Origin: Pseudorhodoplanes sp.
GTDB taxonomy: Bacteria; Pseudomonadota; Alphaproteobacteria; Rhizobiales; Xanthobacteraceae
DNA length: 38,493 bases
Direction of reading: 5' to 3'
Assembly (NCBI GenBank): GCA_019187085.1
Contig: JABARS010000010.1
Location: 1 to 38,493 of the forward strand
This document shows positions 21,754 to 29,534 of this stretch, in pieces. Position 1 is the stretch's first letter. Each line of letters begins with the position of its first letter. Below the pieces are notes generated by a model, which was not told where the DNA came from, made no database searches, and saw nothing but the letters and a program-made list of their open reading frames with translations. Both the position numbers and the translations under genes were made by a program.

Positions 21754-21816
21754 GCGCCGCCCAGCATAATCACATGCTCGTGACCGGCAACCCAGCGAAC
21801 ACAAGACCGTGAGCGC

Positions 21817-21842
21817 GTAACGCCGCCGCGCGGCGCGACGAA
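21817..21842 (+). promoter_or_regulatory. SigF-type promoter of the bufABC operon
   Basis: On the plus strand: GTAACG, exactly 16 bases, then CGAA. It has the same elements and spacing as the divergent sigF promoter. The transcription start would be near 21850, about 85 bases before bufA. Confidence 0.82.
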
Positions 21843-21935
21843 AAACCGGATAGGGCCGCACCGAACACGCGGTCCCTCATCGGGCCATGCGTCCGTTGCC
21901 ATCCGCAAATGTCAAACCGACTGGAAGGGACCACC

Positions 21936-22232
21936 ATGACTGCCAAGTCCACGATCTCCGCCGCCGCTCTGGCCGGCTCCTTCGCCGCCGCCATGTCGCT
22001 GATCGCCGCCACCGCCTCCGCCGCACCGGTCGCCGCTCAGCCCGACAAGGACAAATGCTACGGCGTCGCGCTTGCCGGCAAGAACGACTGCGCCGCCGGA
22101 CCCGGCACCACCTGCGCCGGCACATCCAAGGTCGATTACCAGGGTAATGCCTGGAAATACGTGCTCAAGGGCACCTGCGCGACGATGAAGACGCCCAAGG
22201 GCATGGGCTCGCTCGCCCCGATCAAGAGCTGA
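21936..22232 (+). CDS. bufA: Bufferin precursor BufA1 (DUF2282 copper-binding RiPP)
   Basis: 98 residues. [20 protein letters not shown] and the following Ala-rich stretch form a signal peptide, cleaved around residue 30. The mature peptide has four Cys (41, 52, 60, 81) in the order DKCYG, KNDC, GTTC and KGTC, the bufferin 1 pattern. In known cases the MNIO enzyme (BufB) with BufC converts the two middle Cys to thiooxazoles, giving a periplasmic peptide that binds and buffers copper. The ATG at 21936 follows GGAAGGG at a good distance; an earlier ATG at 21909 is rejected. Hairpins follow before bufB, consistent with higher expression of the precursor than of its enzymes. Confidence 0.92.
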   Translation: MTAKSTISAAALAGSFAAAMSLIAATASAAPVAAQPDKDKCYGVALAGKNDCAAGPGTTCAGTSKVDYQGNAWKYVLKGTCATMKTPKGMGSLAPIKS

Positions 22233-22275
22233 AGCGGCGTCGCCGACGCCGTCGGCCTCCTCCGGAAAGGGCGAG

Positions 22276-22367
22276 GTCGATCTGCGAATCAATCGGGTGA
22301 GGGTCCCGCACGCGCGGCGCCCCCACCCGGATCGCGGCTTGCGCCGCGCGCCCGCTCGCAGCGGGCG
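22276..22367 (+). promoter_or_regulatory. Intercistronic hairpins between bufA and bufB
   Basis: A first structure joins GGGTGAGGG (22277-22285) to the CCCCCACCC that ends at 22329, with some mismatch. A second joins CGCCCGCT (22349-22356) and AGCGGGCG (22360-22367) perfectly around a three-base loop. Neither has a U-tract. They may act as a partial terminator or RNA-stability element in the 164-base bufA-bufB gap; part may also be an interspersed repeat. Confidence 0.55.
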
Positions 22368-22396
22368 GAATCAGCACAATCGTGAAGGCATGTGCC

Positions 22397-23254
22397 ATGC
22401 TCCAGCAAAGCCACCTTCCCCACGCCGTCGGCATCGGCTTCAAGCCGCAGCACTTTTCCGACATCATGGCCGGCGAGCAGCCGATCACCTTTGTCGAGAT
22501 CCATGCCGAGAACTACATGGGCGCTGGCGGCGCGCCGCACGCGCAGTTGCGCGCGCTGTGCGAACGCTTCGCGCTGTCGGTGCACGGCGTCGGCCTGTCG
22601 ATCGGGGCGATGGCGCCGCTCGATCGTGCGCATCTTTCGCGGGTGAAGAGCGTGTGCGAACGCTACCGGCCGGCGAGCTTCTCCGAGCATCTGGCCTGGT
22701 CCTCGCACGCGGACACCTATCTCAACGACCTCCTGCCGCTGCCCTATACGCGCGAAACGCTGACGCGCATCGTCGAGCATATCGACCTCGTGCAGGAGAC
22801 GCTTCAGCGCGAAATGCTTCTGGAAAACCCCGCGACCTACCTGCAATTCGCCGCAAGCACGTACGCCGAAACCGACTTCCTCGCCGAGATCGCGCGCCGC
22901 ACCGGCTGCGGCCTTCTGCTCGACGTCAACAATGTCTTCGTGCAGGCGAAAAACCACGGCACCGACCCGCGCGTCTATCTCGATGCCTTCCCGCTCGCGC
23001 ATGTGAAGGAAATCCATCTCAGCGGCTACGACGCCCAATGCGACGAGAGCGGCGCCCCGCTCCTGATCGACAGCCATGGCGCGCCGGTCGCCGATCCGGT
23101 CTGGGCGCTGTATGAGCACGTCATCGCGGTCACGGGTCCGCTGCCGACGCTGATCGAATGGGACAACGACGTGCCGGTCTGGCCGGTGCTGGCGGAGGAA
23201 GCGCGCGCCGCCGGCGCGGTCCTTGCCCGCGCAGCCGCGCGGCGTGCCGCCTGA
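22397..23254 (+). CDS. bufB: MNIO-family RiPP-modifying oxidase BufB (DUF692)
   Basis: 285 residues, a TIM-barrel multinuclear non-heme iron-dependent oxidase. Conserved ligand-bearing segments are visible in order: [84 protein letters not shown] and [10 protein letters not shown]. These give the usual set of His, Asp and Glu that hold two or three irons. The enzyme uses O2 to turn precursor Cys into a heterocycle. The ATG at 22397 has AAGG seven bases upstream; a GTG at 22382 is less likely. bufC starts 11 bases after the stop. Confidence 0.95.
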   Translation: MLQQSHLPHAVGIGFKPQHFSDIMAGEQPITFVEIHAENYMGAGGAPHAQLRALCERFALSVHGVGLSIGAMAPLDRAHLSRVKSVCERYRPASFSEHLAWSSHADTYLNDLLPLPYTRETLTRIVEHIDLVQETLQREMLLENPATYLQFAASTYAETDFLAEIARRTGCGLLLDVNNVFVQAKNHGTDPRVYLDAFPLAHVKEIHLSGYDAQCDESGAPLLIDSHGAPVADPVWALYEHVIAVTGPLPTLIEWDNDVPVWPVLAEEARAAGAVLARAAARRAA

Positions 23255-23265
23255 GGAGACGGCCG

Positions 23266-24048
23266 ATGTCCGCCGCCCTGCAGCAGGAATTCGCGCATGC
23301 ACTGCTCGATCCCGATGCCGCCCTGCCGGCCGGACTCGTTTCGCATACAAGCCGCGCGCCGCACCGACGCTTCGCCGTCTATCGCAACAATGTCGTGGCC
23401 GGCCTTGTCAACGCGCTGCGTGCGCGCTTTCCCGCGACAGAGCGCATCGTCGGCGAGGATTTCTTCGTCGCCATGGCGCGGCTGTTCGTGCAGGCGCATC
23501 CGCCGCGCTCGAAAATCCTGTGCGAATACGGCGACGATCTCCCCGGCTTCATCGCGGCGTTCGCGCCCGCCGCGGAGCTTGCCTACCTGCCGGACGTCGC
23601 ACGCCTGGAAGCCGCGCGCACGCGCGCCTGTCACGCCGCCGACGTACAACCGCTCGATCCGCCCGCCATCGTCGCGCTTTCGCCCGAGGAGCCTTCCGCG
23701 CTGCGATTCGAACTGCACCCGGCCATGCAGATCGTGCGCTCGCGCCATCCTATCGTGACGATCTGGGCGATGAATGCCGGCGAGCGCATGCTCGGGCCGA
23801 TCGACGAGAGCGTGGCGGAAGATGCGCTCGTTGCGCGCCCGCAATTCGATGTCTTGGTTTACGCGCTGCCGCCGGGCGGCGCGGACTTTCTCTGCGCACT
23901 TGCCAGCGGCGTTCCGCTCGGCGCGGCCGCGCAAAGTGCGCTCGCGCGCCATCCGCATTTCGACCTCACCGCGAACCTCGCCCTCGTGCTACGCGCGGGA
24001 CTCATCACCGCGACGCAGCCCCCCTCTCTTGACGGATATCAGTCATGA
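23266..24048 (+). CDS. bufC: RiPP maturation partner BufC (DUF2063/HvfC-like)
   Basis: 260 residues. The N-terminal DUF2063 domain reads LQQEFAHALLDPDA, RFAVYRNNVVAGLVNALRARFP, IVGEDFFVAMARLFVQAHPP and LPGFIAAFAPAAELAYLPDVARLE. The C-terminal half is a more divergent domain that, in characterised partners, binds the precursor peptide and presents it to the MNIO enzyme. GAGGAG lies just upstream of the ATG at 23266. The frame is open further upstream inside bufB, which is rejected. The stop overlaps the next start as ATGA. Confidence 0.93.
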   Translation: MSAALQQEFAHALLDPDAALPAGLVSHTSRAPHRRFAVYRNNVVAGLVNALRARFPATERIVGEDFFVAMARLFVQAHPPRSKILCEYGDDLPGFIAAFAPAAELAYLPDVARLEAARTRACHAADVQPLDPPAIVALSPEEPSALRFELHPAMQIVRSRHPIVTIWAMNAGERMLGPIDESVAEDALVARPQFDVLVYALPPGGADFLCALASGVPLGAAAQSALARHPHFDLTANLALVLRAGLITATQPPSLDGYQS

Positions 24049-24518
24049 CCGACGCCACCTTCTCCGCCCGTCCGCGCTCCGGCCTGCCCGGATTCCTCAC
24101 ACGCCTGATCGTCCTGTTCGAATCCATGCCCTACTGGTTCATCGCGCTCGTCACGCGTCTGTCGATCGCCGGCGTGTTCTGGCGCTCCGGCCAGACCAAG
24201 CTCGAGGGCTGGCGCGTCTCGGAGACCGCAATCGACCTGTTCCGCGACGAATACCGGCTGCCGCTGATCGATCCGGCCGTCGCCGCCCATCTCGCCGCGC
24301 TCTGCGAGCATCTGTTTCCGGCGCTGCTCGTAATCGGACTTGCCGCGCGGTTCTCGGCGCTTGCGCTCCTGATCATGACGCTGGTGATCCAGGTTTTCGT
24401 CTATCCCGATGCCTGGCCGACGCACGGCACCTGGGCGGCCTGCCTGCTGCTGATGATCGCCAAAGGCCCCGGCTGCGTGTCGCTCGATCGCGTGATCGCG
24501 CCGCGTTTCGCCCGCTAA
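24045..24518 (+). CDS. DoxX family membrane protein of the bufferin operon
   Basis: 157 residues with four membrane helices. Recognisable DoxX segments are LVTRLSIAGVFWRSGQTKL near residue 35, then LFPALLVIGLAARFSALALLIMTLVIQVFVYP. The ATG overlaps the bufC stop (ATGA), so it is the fourth gene of the bufABC operon. DoxX proteins are frequent partners of MNIO operons, where a role in membrane redox chemistry or disulfide/copper handling is suspected but not proven. A two-part inverted repeat begins at the base after the stop-codon TAA. Confidence 0.9.
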   Translation: MTDATFSARPRSGLPGFLTRLIVLFESMPYWFIALVTRLSIAGVFWRSGQTKLEGWRVSETAIDLFRDEYRLPLIDPAVAAHLAALCEHLFPALLVIGLAARFSALALLIMTLVIQVFVYPDAWPTHGTWAACLLLMIAKGPGCVSLDRVIAPRFAR

Positions 24519-24565
24519 AGCATGATCCCGAAAAGTGCGAAGCGGTCTTCGGAAAAGATCATGCT
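24519..24565. repeat. AGCATGATC inverted repeat (Rhizobiales interspersed element, part 1)
   Basis: AGCATGATC (24519-24527) and GATCATGCT (24557-24565) flank a partly paired centre that includes CCGAAAAGTG and TTCGGAAAA. This is a common interspersed repeat type in Rhizobiales. It begins immediately after the doxX stop. Confidence 0.75.
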
Positions 24566-24575
24566 CAAACAAAGC

Positions 24576-24620
24576 GCTAAAGCGGGATGACGATTCAAGG
24601 AGAACTCATCCCGCTTTAGC
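24576..24620. repeat. Perfect 15-bp inverted repeat at the end of the MarR gene
   Basis: GCTAAAGCGGGATGA (24576-24590) and its exact reverse complement (24606-24620) with a 15-base loop. The right arm contains the TAA stop of the MarR gene, so it can form a hairpin at the ends of both convergent transcripts. No long T-run follows. Confidence 0.8.
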
Positions 24621-25122
24621 TCCGCCGGCGGCGCGCGGCGGGCGCAGCCTTTCGCGCCGGCTTCGGTCCGGCCGCGCCGTAATCGGCCATGTTGTCGTAC
24701 ATGCGGCGCAGGATCGCCTTGAAGCGCGCGATGTCGGGTTTCGAGACGCCGCGGAACAGCGCGCGCTCCACCGACACCATCATCGGGAGGAGCTCCACGA
24801 CGATGTCGCGCCCGGCGCGCGTCAGCCGCACCGTCACCTCGCGGTTGCTGGTGTCGGAGCGCGTGCGCGTGACGAGGCCGCGCCGCACCCCGGCCGAGAT
24901 CAGGCGCGAGACGGTCGGCGCGTCGAGGCTCGTCGCCGCCGACAGATCGACCTGCCGTAATTCGCCGCGATGCGCCAGCACCGCGAGCACCCGCCACATC
25001 GGGATCGTGAGATTGAAACGCGCGAGCCCGCCATCGGTCGCACGCGCAACGATCGCCACGCCCAGCCGGTTGATCAGGTAGGGCAGCCGCTGGCTCAGGT
25101 CGTAGACGGGTCTGGACTTCAC
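24616..25122 (-). CDS. MarR family transcriptional regulator
   Basis: 168 residues. Helix 1 is YDLSQRLPYLINRLGVAI. The winged helix covers about residues 40-105: WRVLAVLAHRGELRQVDLSAATSLDAPTVSRLISAGVRRGLVTRTRS, followed by wing NREVTVRLTRAG. A basic Arg/Ala/Lys tail ends the protein. The start is a GTG at 25122 with no strong ribosome-binding site. It is divergent from a flavin reductase gene, with a 29-base near-perfect inverted repeat between them. That arrangement suggests it represses the flavin reductase (inference). The stop codon is embedded in an interspersed inverted repeat. Confidence 0.88.
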   Translation of the reverse strand: MKSRPVYDLSQRLPYLINRLGVAIVARATDGGLARFNLTIPMWRVLAVLAHRGELRQVDLSAATSLDAPTVSRLISAGVRRGLVTRTRSDTSNREVTVRLTRAGRDIVVELLPMMVSVERALFRGVSKPDIARFKAILRRMYDNMADYGAAGPKPARKAAPAARRRRS

Positions 25123-25260
25123 GGCGAAACGGCCCCGGAATGCGCGCGCCTTTATCGACGGTGCGCCGCCGGCCTGTCAATGTGGCCGGGTGGAAACGGT
25201 TGCCCCGGCAGCGGCTTGCCGCATCTGCACAGGGGCGCCGGGACACCATGATTTACAACA

Positions 25261-25289
25261 GTTGCATTTACAAGTATTGTAATAGCAAC
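25261..25289. promoter_or_regulatory. Putative MarR operator
   Basis: GTTGCATTTACAA and TTGTAATAGCAAC are separated by GTA; 11 of 13 positions in the arms are complementary. This AT-rich site lies 36 bases before the flavin reductase start and 139 bases from the MarR start. A related partial copy, TTTACAAC, lies just to the left (25252-25259). Confidence 0.7.
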
Positions 25290-25324
25290 AATCAGGCGCG
25301 GCCGACCGCAACGGGGATGCGTCC

Positions 25325-25837
25325 ATGGGAGAACGCTTCGAGGCCGACTTCCGCAAGGCCATGCGCCGGCTGGCGAGCGCGGTGACCGTCGTCACCGCCG
25401 CGCACGAAGGCGACCACCACGGCATGACCGCGACCGCCGTCACCGCGGTGTCGGACGCCCCGCCCTCGCTGCTCGCCTGCGTCAACCGTTCGGCCGGGCT
25501 GCACGATCCGCTGCTCGCCAGCGGGCGCTTCTGCATCAACATCCTCCATGCCGACCAGAGCGGGATCGCCGAGGCGTTCGGCGGCAGACGGCGCAAGGAC
25601 GAGCGCTTTGCGGTCGGCGAATGGGTGACGAGCGCCTGCGGGCTGCCGTTCCTGCGCGAGGCGCAGGCCAGCATCTTCTGCGACGTCGATTGCGTGACGC
25701 CGTACGGCAGCCACAGCGTCGTCATCGGGCGCATCAGCGACATTCTGGTCGCCGGCCATGTCGCCCCGCTGCTCTACCAGGACGGCCGCTACACGGTCGG
25801 CCTCGGCGACGGCATCGACTGGGTGGTGCCGATTTGA
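25325..25837 (+). CDS. Flavin reductase (HpaC-like FMN/FAD:NADH oxidoreductase)
   Basis: 170 residues of the split-barrel flavin reductase family: FRKAMRRLASAVTVVTAAHEG, the flavin-binding MTATAVTAVSDAPPSLLACVNRS, then GRFCINIL and the distal SHSVVIGRI (usually GDHxxxxG). It would supply reduced flavin to a partner monooxygenase. It is divergent from a MarR regulator with an operator-like repeat between. The next gene is a luciferase-like flavin monooxygenase 155 bases downstream, a natural partner, though an interspersed repeat separates them. Confidence 0.9.
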   Translation: MGERFEADFRKAMRRLASAVTVVTAAHEGDHHGMTATAVTAVSDAPPSLLACVNRSAGLHDPLLASGRFCINILHADQSGIAEAFGGRRRKDERFAVGEWVTSACGLPFLREAQASIFCDVDCVTPYGSHSVVIGRISDILVAGHVAPLLYQDGRYTVGLGDGIDWVVPI

Positions 25838-25847
25838 GAAACGGAAA

Positions 25848-25977
25848 TGTCGTCCCGGACGCCCCGCAGCTTCGCGCGAAGCCGCGGGGCCGATCCGGGA
25901 CCGCAACAAAATAAAAACGTGAAACGACCCCGGATCGGCAACGCATCACGTCGTGCTGCGCCGCGCCCGGGATGACA
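25848..25977. repeat. 130-base palindromic interspersed repeat
   Basis: It begins TGTCGTCCCGG and ends CCGGGATGACA. An internal near-perfect hairpin runs from CCCCGC (25862) to GCGGGG (25889) with GCTTCGC/GCGAAGC inside. It fills the gap between the flavin reductase and the luciferase-like gene. The type is common in Bradyrhizobiaceae genomes. Confidence 0.75.
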
Positions 25978-25992
25978 AAACGGGAGGACACA

Positions 25993-27072
25993 ATGGAATT
26001 CGGCTATTTCACGCTTTCCGACAATCACTACGACAACAACACGCGCGCGCCCAACCGCTTCATCGAGGACATCACCGAGGAGGCGCTCTATGCCGACCAG
26101 ATCGGCATGCACTCGGCCTGGATCGGCGAGCATCATTTCAATTCGCTCGGCGTTCTCTCCTGCCCCGACCTCGTGCTGAGCTTCATCGCCGCGCGCACCA
26201 AGCACATCCGGCTCGCCCCGGCGGTCACCGTCCTGCCGCTGCATCATCCGATCCGCGTCGCCGAGCAATGGGCAACGCTCGACCTTCTCTCCAACGGCCG
26301 CGTCGATTTCGCCGCCGGCCGCGGCTACGACCGGCGCGAATACCTGCCGTTCGGCGTCTCGTTCGAGGACAACCAGTCGATCTTCGACGAGGGCCTCGAG
26401 GTCGTGCGCAAGCTGTGGGCGGCGGAAGGCAAGCGCATCGACCACAAGGGCAAGCATTACCGGTTCGAGGACGTGCGCATCACGCCGCAGCCGGTGCAAA
26501 AGCCGATCCCGACCTATGTCGCCTCCTTCTCCAAGCCCTCGATCGAGCTTGCCGCGCGGCTCGGCTGCGGGCTGATCGTGGCGCCGTTCGCCGCCGCCAT
26601 GAGCTTCGGCGGGCTCAGGCAGGTCGCCGACCTCTATCACGAGACCTGCGCCAAATACGGTAACAAGCCCGGCCGGCTGATGTGCTCGTATTTCACGCAT
26701 TTCGCCGACACCAGGGAGCAGGAGGACGCGCAGCGCGCGCGCCAGATCCGCTACTACAAGGAATGCGTCATCCCCGCCTTTCCGGGCGATCCGCGCACCG
26801 CGCCGCCGAGCTACCGCTATTTCATCGACATGGTCGACCGCCTGCAGAAAGTGAAGCCGGAGGACCTCACGGAAAACTCGGTGCTGGTCGGCCCCTCCGC
26901 GCGCATCGCCGAGACGCTGAAGAAGGTCGAGGCGGCGGGCTTCGAGGAGGTGATCCTCTATTTCAATGTCGGCCTCAAGCCGCACAACCAGGTCAAGGAT
27001 GAGATGGACCGCTTCATGCGCGAGGTGGCCCCGCACTTCGAGGGCAAGCACAAGGCGCGCCGCGCCGCCTGA
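25993..27072 (+). CDS. LLM-class flavin-dependent monooxygenase (luciferase-like)
   Basis: 359 residues, an F420/FMN-type luciferase-fold TIM barrel: MEFGYFTLSDNHYD, then ADQIGMHSAWIGEHHFNSLG, LAPAVTVLPLHHPIRVAEQWATLDLLSNGRVDFAAGRGYDRREY, and FEEVILYFNVGLKPH. The GEHHF motif and the nucleotide-phosphate segment AAGRGYDRREY are typical of bacterial alkanal-type monooxygenases that need reduced FMN. GGGAGG lies five bases before the ATG at 25993. It sits just after a flavin reductase gene, so a two-component monooxygenase is plausible. The substrate is unknown. It converges on the CBS-BON gene. Confidence 0.9.
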   Translation: MEFGYFTLSDNHYDNNTRAPNRFIEDITEEALYADQIGMHSAWIGEHHFNSLGVLSCPDLVLSFIAARTKHIRLAPAVTVLPLHHPIRVAEQWATLDLLSNGRVDFAAGRGYDRREYLPFGVSFEDNQSIFDEGLEVVRKLWAAEGKRIDHKGKHYRFEDVRITPQPVQKPIPTYVASFSKPSIELAARLGCGLIVAPFAAAMSFGGLRQVADLYHETCAKYGNKPGRLMCSYFTHFADTREQEDAQRARQIRYYKECVIPAFPGDPRTAPPSYRYFIDMVDRLQKVKPEDLTENSVLVGPSARIAETLKKVEAAGFEEVILYFNVGLKPHNQVKDEMDRFMREVAPHFEGKHKARRAA

Positions 27073-27102
27073 TCCGGCGGGCCGGGCAGCGGCGGACCGC
27101 GC

Positions 27103-27825
27103 TCAGTCGCCGGCGCGGTCCTCGTCGGATTCGATCACCATGCCGCTCATCGGCTCGATCCAGACCATGTGGTCGCGCATGCCCTTCACGCCGGCGGTGT
27201 TCTCGGCGAGCACATGCAGCGCGCGGCGCTGACGCTCGTCGAACACGCTGCCGGTGAACGTCACGACGCCCTCGCGCACGAGCACCTGGACCATGGCGCC
27301 CGGCCCCCAGGGCAATTCGCGGATCGCCTTGACGATCCGCTCGCGGATTTCGGAATCGCCTGCGGTCGTCGGCGCCAGCTCGCGCGACACGCTTGCCAGC
27401 GCGCGGATCAGGTTCGCCCGCGTGATAATGCCGACCGGCCGCTCCCCGCGCATCACCGGCACGCGCTTGATGTGATAGCGCTCCATCAGCATCACGACAT
27501 CGTCGAGCGGGGTGTCCTCGGCGACGCTGCGCACCGGCGCCGTCATGATCTCGCCGACCTTGCGGCCGCTGGCGCGGACATATTGCTCGGCGAGCGCCCC
27601 CGGCCCCATGAGGAATTCAATCCAGCGCGGCTGCCGCGGCTGCGTGCCGAGCTCGGCGCGGCGCAGGAAGTCGCCTTCCGACACGATCCCGACCAGTTGC
27701 CCGGCCGCATCGATCACCGGCAGGCCGCTAATATTTTTCTCGACCATCAGCCGCAGCGCGGCTTCGACGGTTGCGTCCGGCGGGACCGAAATCACGGCCT
27801 GGGACATGACATCGCGGGCTTTCAT
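27103..27825 (-). CDS. CBS-pair and BON domain protein
   Basis: 240 residues. Two CBS motifs form one Bateman module: MKARDVMSQAVISVPPDATVEAALRLM through GIVSEGDFLRR, then VGEIMTAPVRSVAEDTPLDDVVMLM through GIITRANLIRAL (about residue 155). A C-terminal BON domain follows (SEIRERIVKAIREL, VREGVVTFTGSVFDERQRRALHV). CBS pairs bind adenine nucleotides; BON domains bind membranes or other partners. Genes of this type are often induced by low oxygen in Rhizobiales, and a FixK-type box (TTGATCCAGCGCAA) lies 87 bases upstream of the start. The start ATG is at 27825. Confidence 0.93.
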   Translation of the reverse strand: MKARDVMSQAVISVPPDATVEAALRLMVEKNISGLPVIDAAGQLVGIVSEGDFLRRAELGTQPRQPRWIEFLMGPGALAEQYVRASGRKVGEIMTAPVRSVAEDTPLDDVVMLMERYHIKRVPVMRGERPVGIITRANLIRALASVSRELAPTTAGDSEIRERIVKAIRELPWGPGAMVQVLVREGVVTFTGSVFDERQRRALHVLAENTAGVKGMRDHMVWIEPMSGMVIESDEDRAGD

Positions 27826-27911
27826 GGCGGCCTTGCCTCGTTTGCGCGGTGCGCGGCCGGAACGCCGGTCGCCGTACCCGATCTTTCATAGATTAAAGCA
27901 TGTCGCGCCTG

Positions 27912-27925
27912 TTGCGCTGGATCAA
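27912..27925 (-). promoter_or_regulatory. FixK/FNR-type box upstream of the CBS-BON gene
   Basis: TTGATCCAGCGCAA on the minus strand, a TTG-N8-CAA site with the TTGATC...GCGCAA form typical of FixK2 targets. It lies 87 bases upstream of the CBS-BON start, in the gap after the APC transporter stop. Confidence 0.78.
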
Positions 27926-27963
27926 GCCGCGGCGGCCGCGCTGCGCACGCGGCGGACATGCGC

Positions 27964-29199
27964 TCAGAGCAGCACGCCGGCAATCATCGCCATGCAGGAG
28001 ACCAGCCCGAGCACCGGCACCCAGAGCGGGATGCGCACCGTCCCGGCCGGCCCGTGCGGGCGCTTCGCCAGCCGCAGGCGGATGAGGCTGGCATTGACCA
28101 TCGCGAAGACGACAAGCGTCGCGATCGAGGTTGCTTCCGCCAGCGGCTCGATCGGGATCGTCAGCGCCAGCACGAGCGTCGCGCCGGTGGCGATCGCGGT
28201 CGCCAGCAAAGGCGTCGCGGTGTGCGCATGGACGTCTCCGAGCACGGCCGGCAGATCGTTCTGGCGCGCCATGCCGTACAGGACGCGCGAGGCCATGGTC
28301 ATCTGCACGAGGACGGTGTTGAGCGTCGCCACGATTGCAATCGCGGTGATGGCGGCCGGGCTGATCCCGGCGATCTCGCGGAACAGGACGCTGAGCGGGG
28401 CGCTCGACTGCGTCAGCCGCTCGGCCGGCACGCCGACGACCGCGATCACCGCCACCAGCACATAGAGCACGGTGGAAATGACGAGCGTGAGCGCGATCGC
28501 GAGCGGCAAATCCCGTCCCGGCGCCTGCGCCTCTTCGGCAATGTTGACGAGATCCTCAAAGCCGATGAAGGCGAAGAACGCGAGCAGGCTCGCCATGGCA
28601 ATGCCCGACCAGACGACCTGATCGAAGGGAACGGCGAACATTTGCGGCACCGCGCCGGCAAGATCGAGACCGGCGTCGAAGCCGGCGCCGATGATGGCGA
28701 GGAGGCCGCCGACCTCGATCAGGGTGAAGATGCCGGCGAGCGTCACCGATTCGAGGATGCCGAAGGCGGCGATGGCGCCCAGCCCCAGCACGATCAGCAC
28801 GACCAAGAGCGGGATCGGCCAGTCCACGAATTCGCGCAGATAGCCGGCACAGCCGATACTCACCGCCGCGCCGGAGACGATCCCGATCACGATCGTGAGC
28901 AGGCCGACGAGGCGCGACAGCGTCCGCGAGCGGAAGGCCGCGCGCACATAGGCCGCCTCCCCGGCGCTGACCGGAAAGCGCGTGCACAATTCGGCGTAGG
29001 ACGCCGCGGTGAGCGCCATCACCACCGCCGCCATCAGGAAGGCGAGCGGCGCATGCACACCGGCGTGGCGCACCATCGCGCCGATCAGCACATAGATCCC
29101 AGCGCCGACCGTGACGCCGACACCATAGAGCACAAGCAGCGGCAGGTTGATCCGCCGCCGCAGCGATTGCCGACCGGCCTCGCCCCCCTGCGCACTCAT
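27964..29199 (-). CDS. APC family amino acid/polyamine permease
   Basis: 411 residues with about 12 membrane helices. The first reads LPLLVLYGVGVTVGAGIYVLIGAMV, the characteristic APC signature with the unwound GxGI segment that binds substrate. Helix 3 (ALTAASYAELCTRFPVSAGEAAYVR) and FIGFEDLVNIAEEAQAPGRDLP are further family marks. The substrate cannot be read; cationic amino acid transporters are the closest in feel. It is third in a possible leftward operon after the Spy-like and DUF2892 genes, with gaps of 52 and 79 bases. Confidence 0.88.
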   Translation of the reverse strand: MSAQGGEAGRQSLRRRINLPLLVLYGVGVTVGAGIYVLIGAMVRHAGVHAPLAFLMAAVVMALTAASYAELCTRFPVSAGEAAYVRAAFRSRTLSRLVGLLTIVIGIVSGAAVSIGCAGYLREFVDWPIPLLVVLIVLGLGAIAAFGILESVTLAGIFTLIEVGGLLAIIGAGFDAGLDLAGAVPQMFAVPFDQVVWSGIAMASLLAFFAFIGFEDLVNIAEEAQAPGRDLPLAIALTLVISTVLYVLVAVIAVVGVPAERLTQSSAPLSVLFREIAGISPAAITAIAIVATLNTVLVQMTMASRVLYGMARQNDLPAVLGDVHAHTATPLLATAIATGATLVLALTIPIEPLAEATSIATLVVFAMVNASLIRLRLAKRPHGPAGTVRIPLWVPVLGLVSCMAMIAGVLL

Positions 29200-29278
29200 G
29201 CCTTCGCTCCGCCCCGCTGCGCCTGCCCCGCTCTTCCTAGAGCAGATGAAGCAGGCGGCCGGCCGCCGCGTCGCGCGC

Positions 29279-29482
29279 TCAGCGTCGCGAACAGGTCGAC
29301 AGCCCGATCAGCCGGTAGGCCGGGCAATAGCCGAATACCGCCGTCAGCAACGGCACGATTCCGATCCAGCCGATCCAGTTCCAGCCGGTCGCGGAAAAGC
29401 CGATCGGGATCGCGTAGGCGATCAGCACCAGCCCGATGACGATCCGCACGATACGGTCAACAATACCGACATTGGCCTGCAT
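29279..29482 (-). CDS. DUF2892 small inner-membrane protein (YgaP transmembrane-domain type)
   Basis: 67 residues. MQANVGIVDRIVRIVIG opens the DUF2892 domain; two membrane helices follow, with FGYCPAYRLIGLSTC at the end. This CP-x-Y-x-x-(I/L)G-x-x-T/S-C ending is the hallmark of the family and its two Cys may be functional. Similar domains are fused to rhodanese in YgaP. The ATG at 29482 is chosen since GGGAGA lies seven bases upstream; an ATG at 29503 is less likely. It follows the Spy-like gene by 52 bases and shares its presumed FNR-type promoter. Confidence 0.88.
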   Translation of the reverse strand: MQANVGIVDRIVRIVIGLVLIAYAIPIGFSATGWNWIGWIGIVPLLTAVFGYCPAYRLIGLSTCSRR

Positions 29483-29534
29483 TGGTGACTCTCCCATTTC
29501 CATTTCCAGAAAGCCGCCTCAAGGCGTGCGCGCC

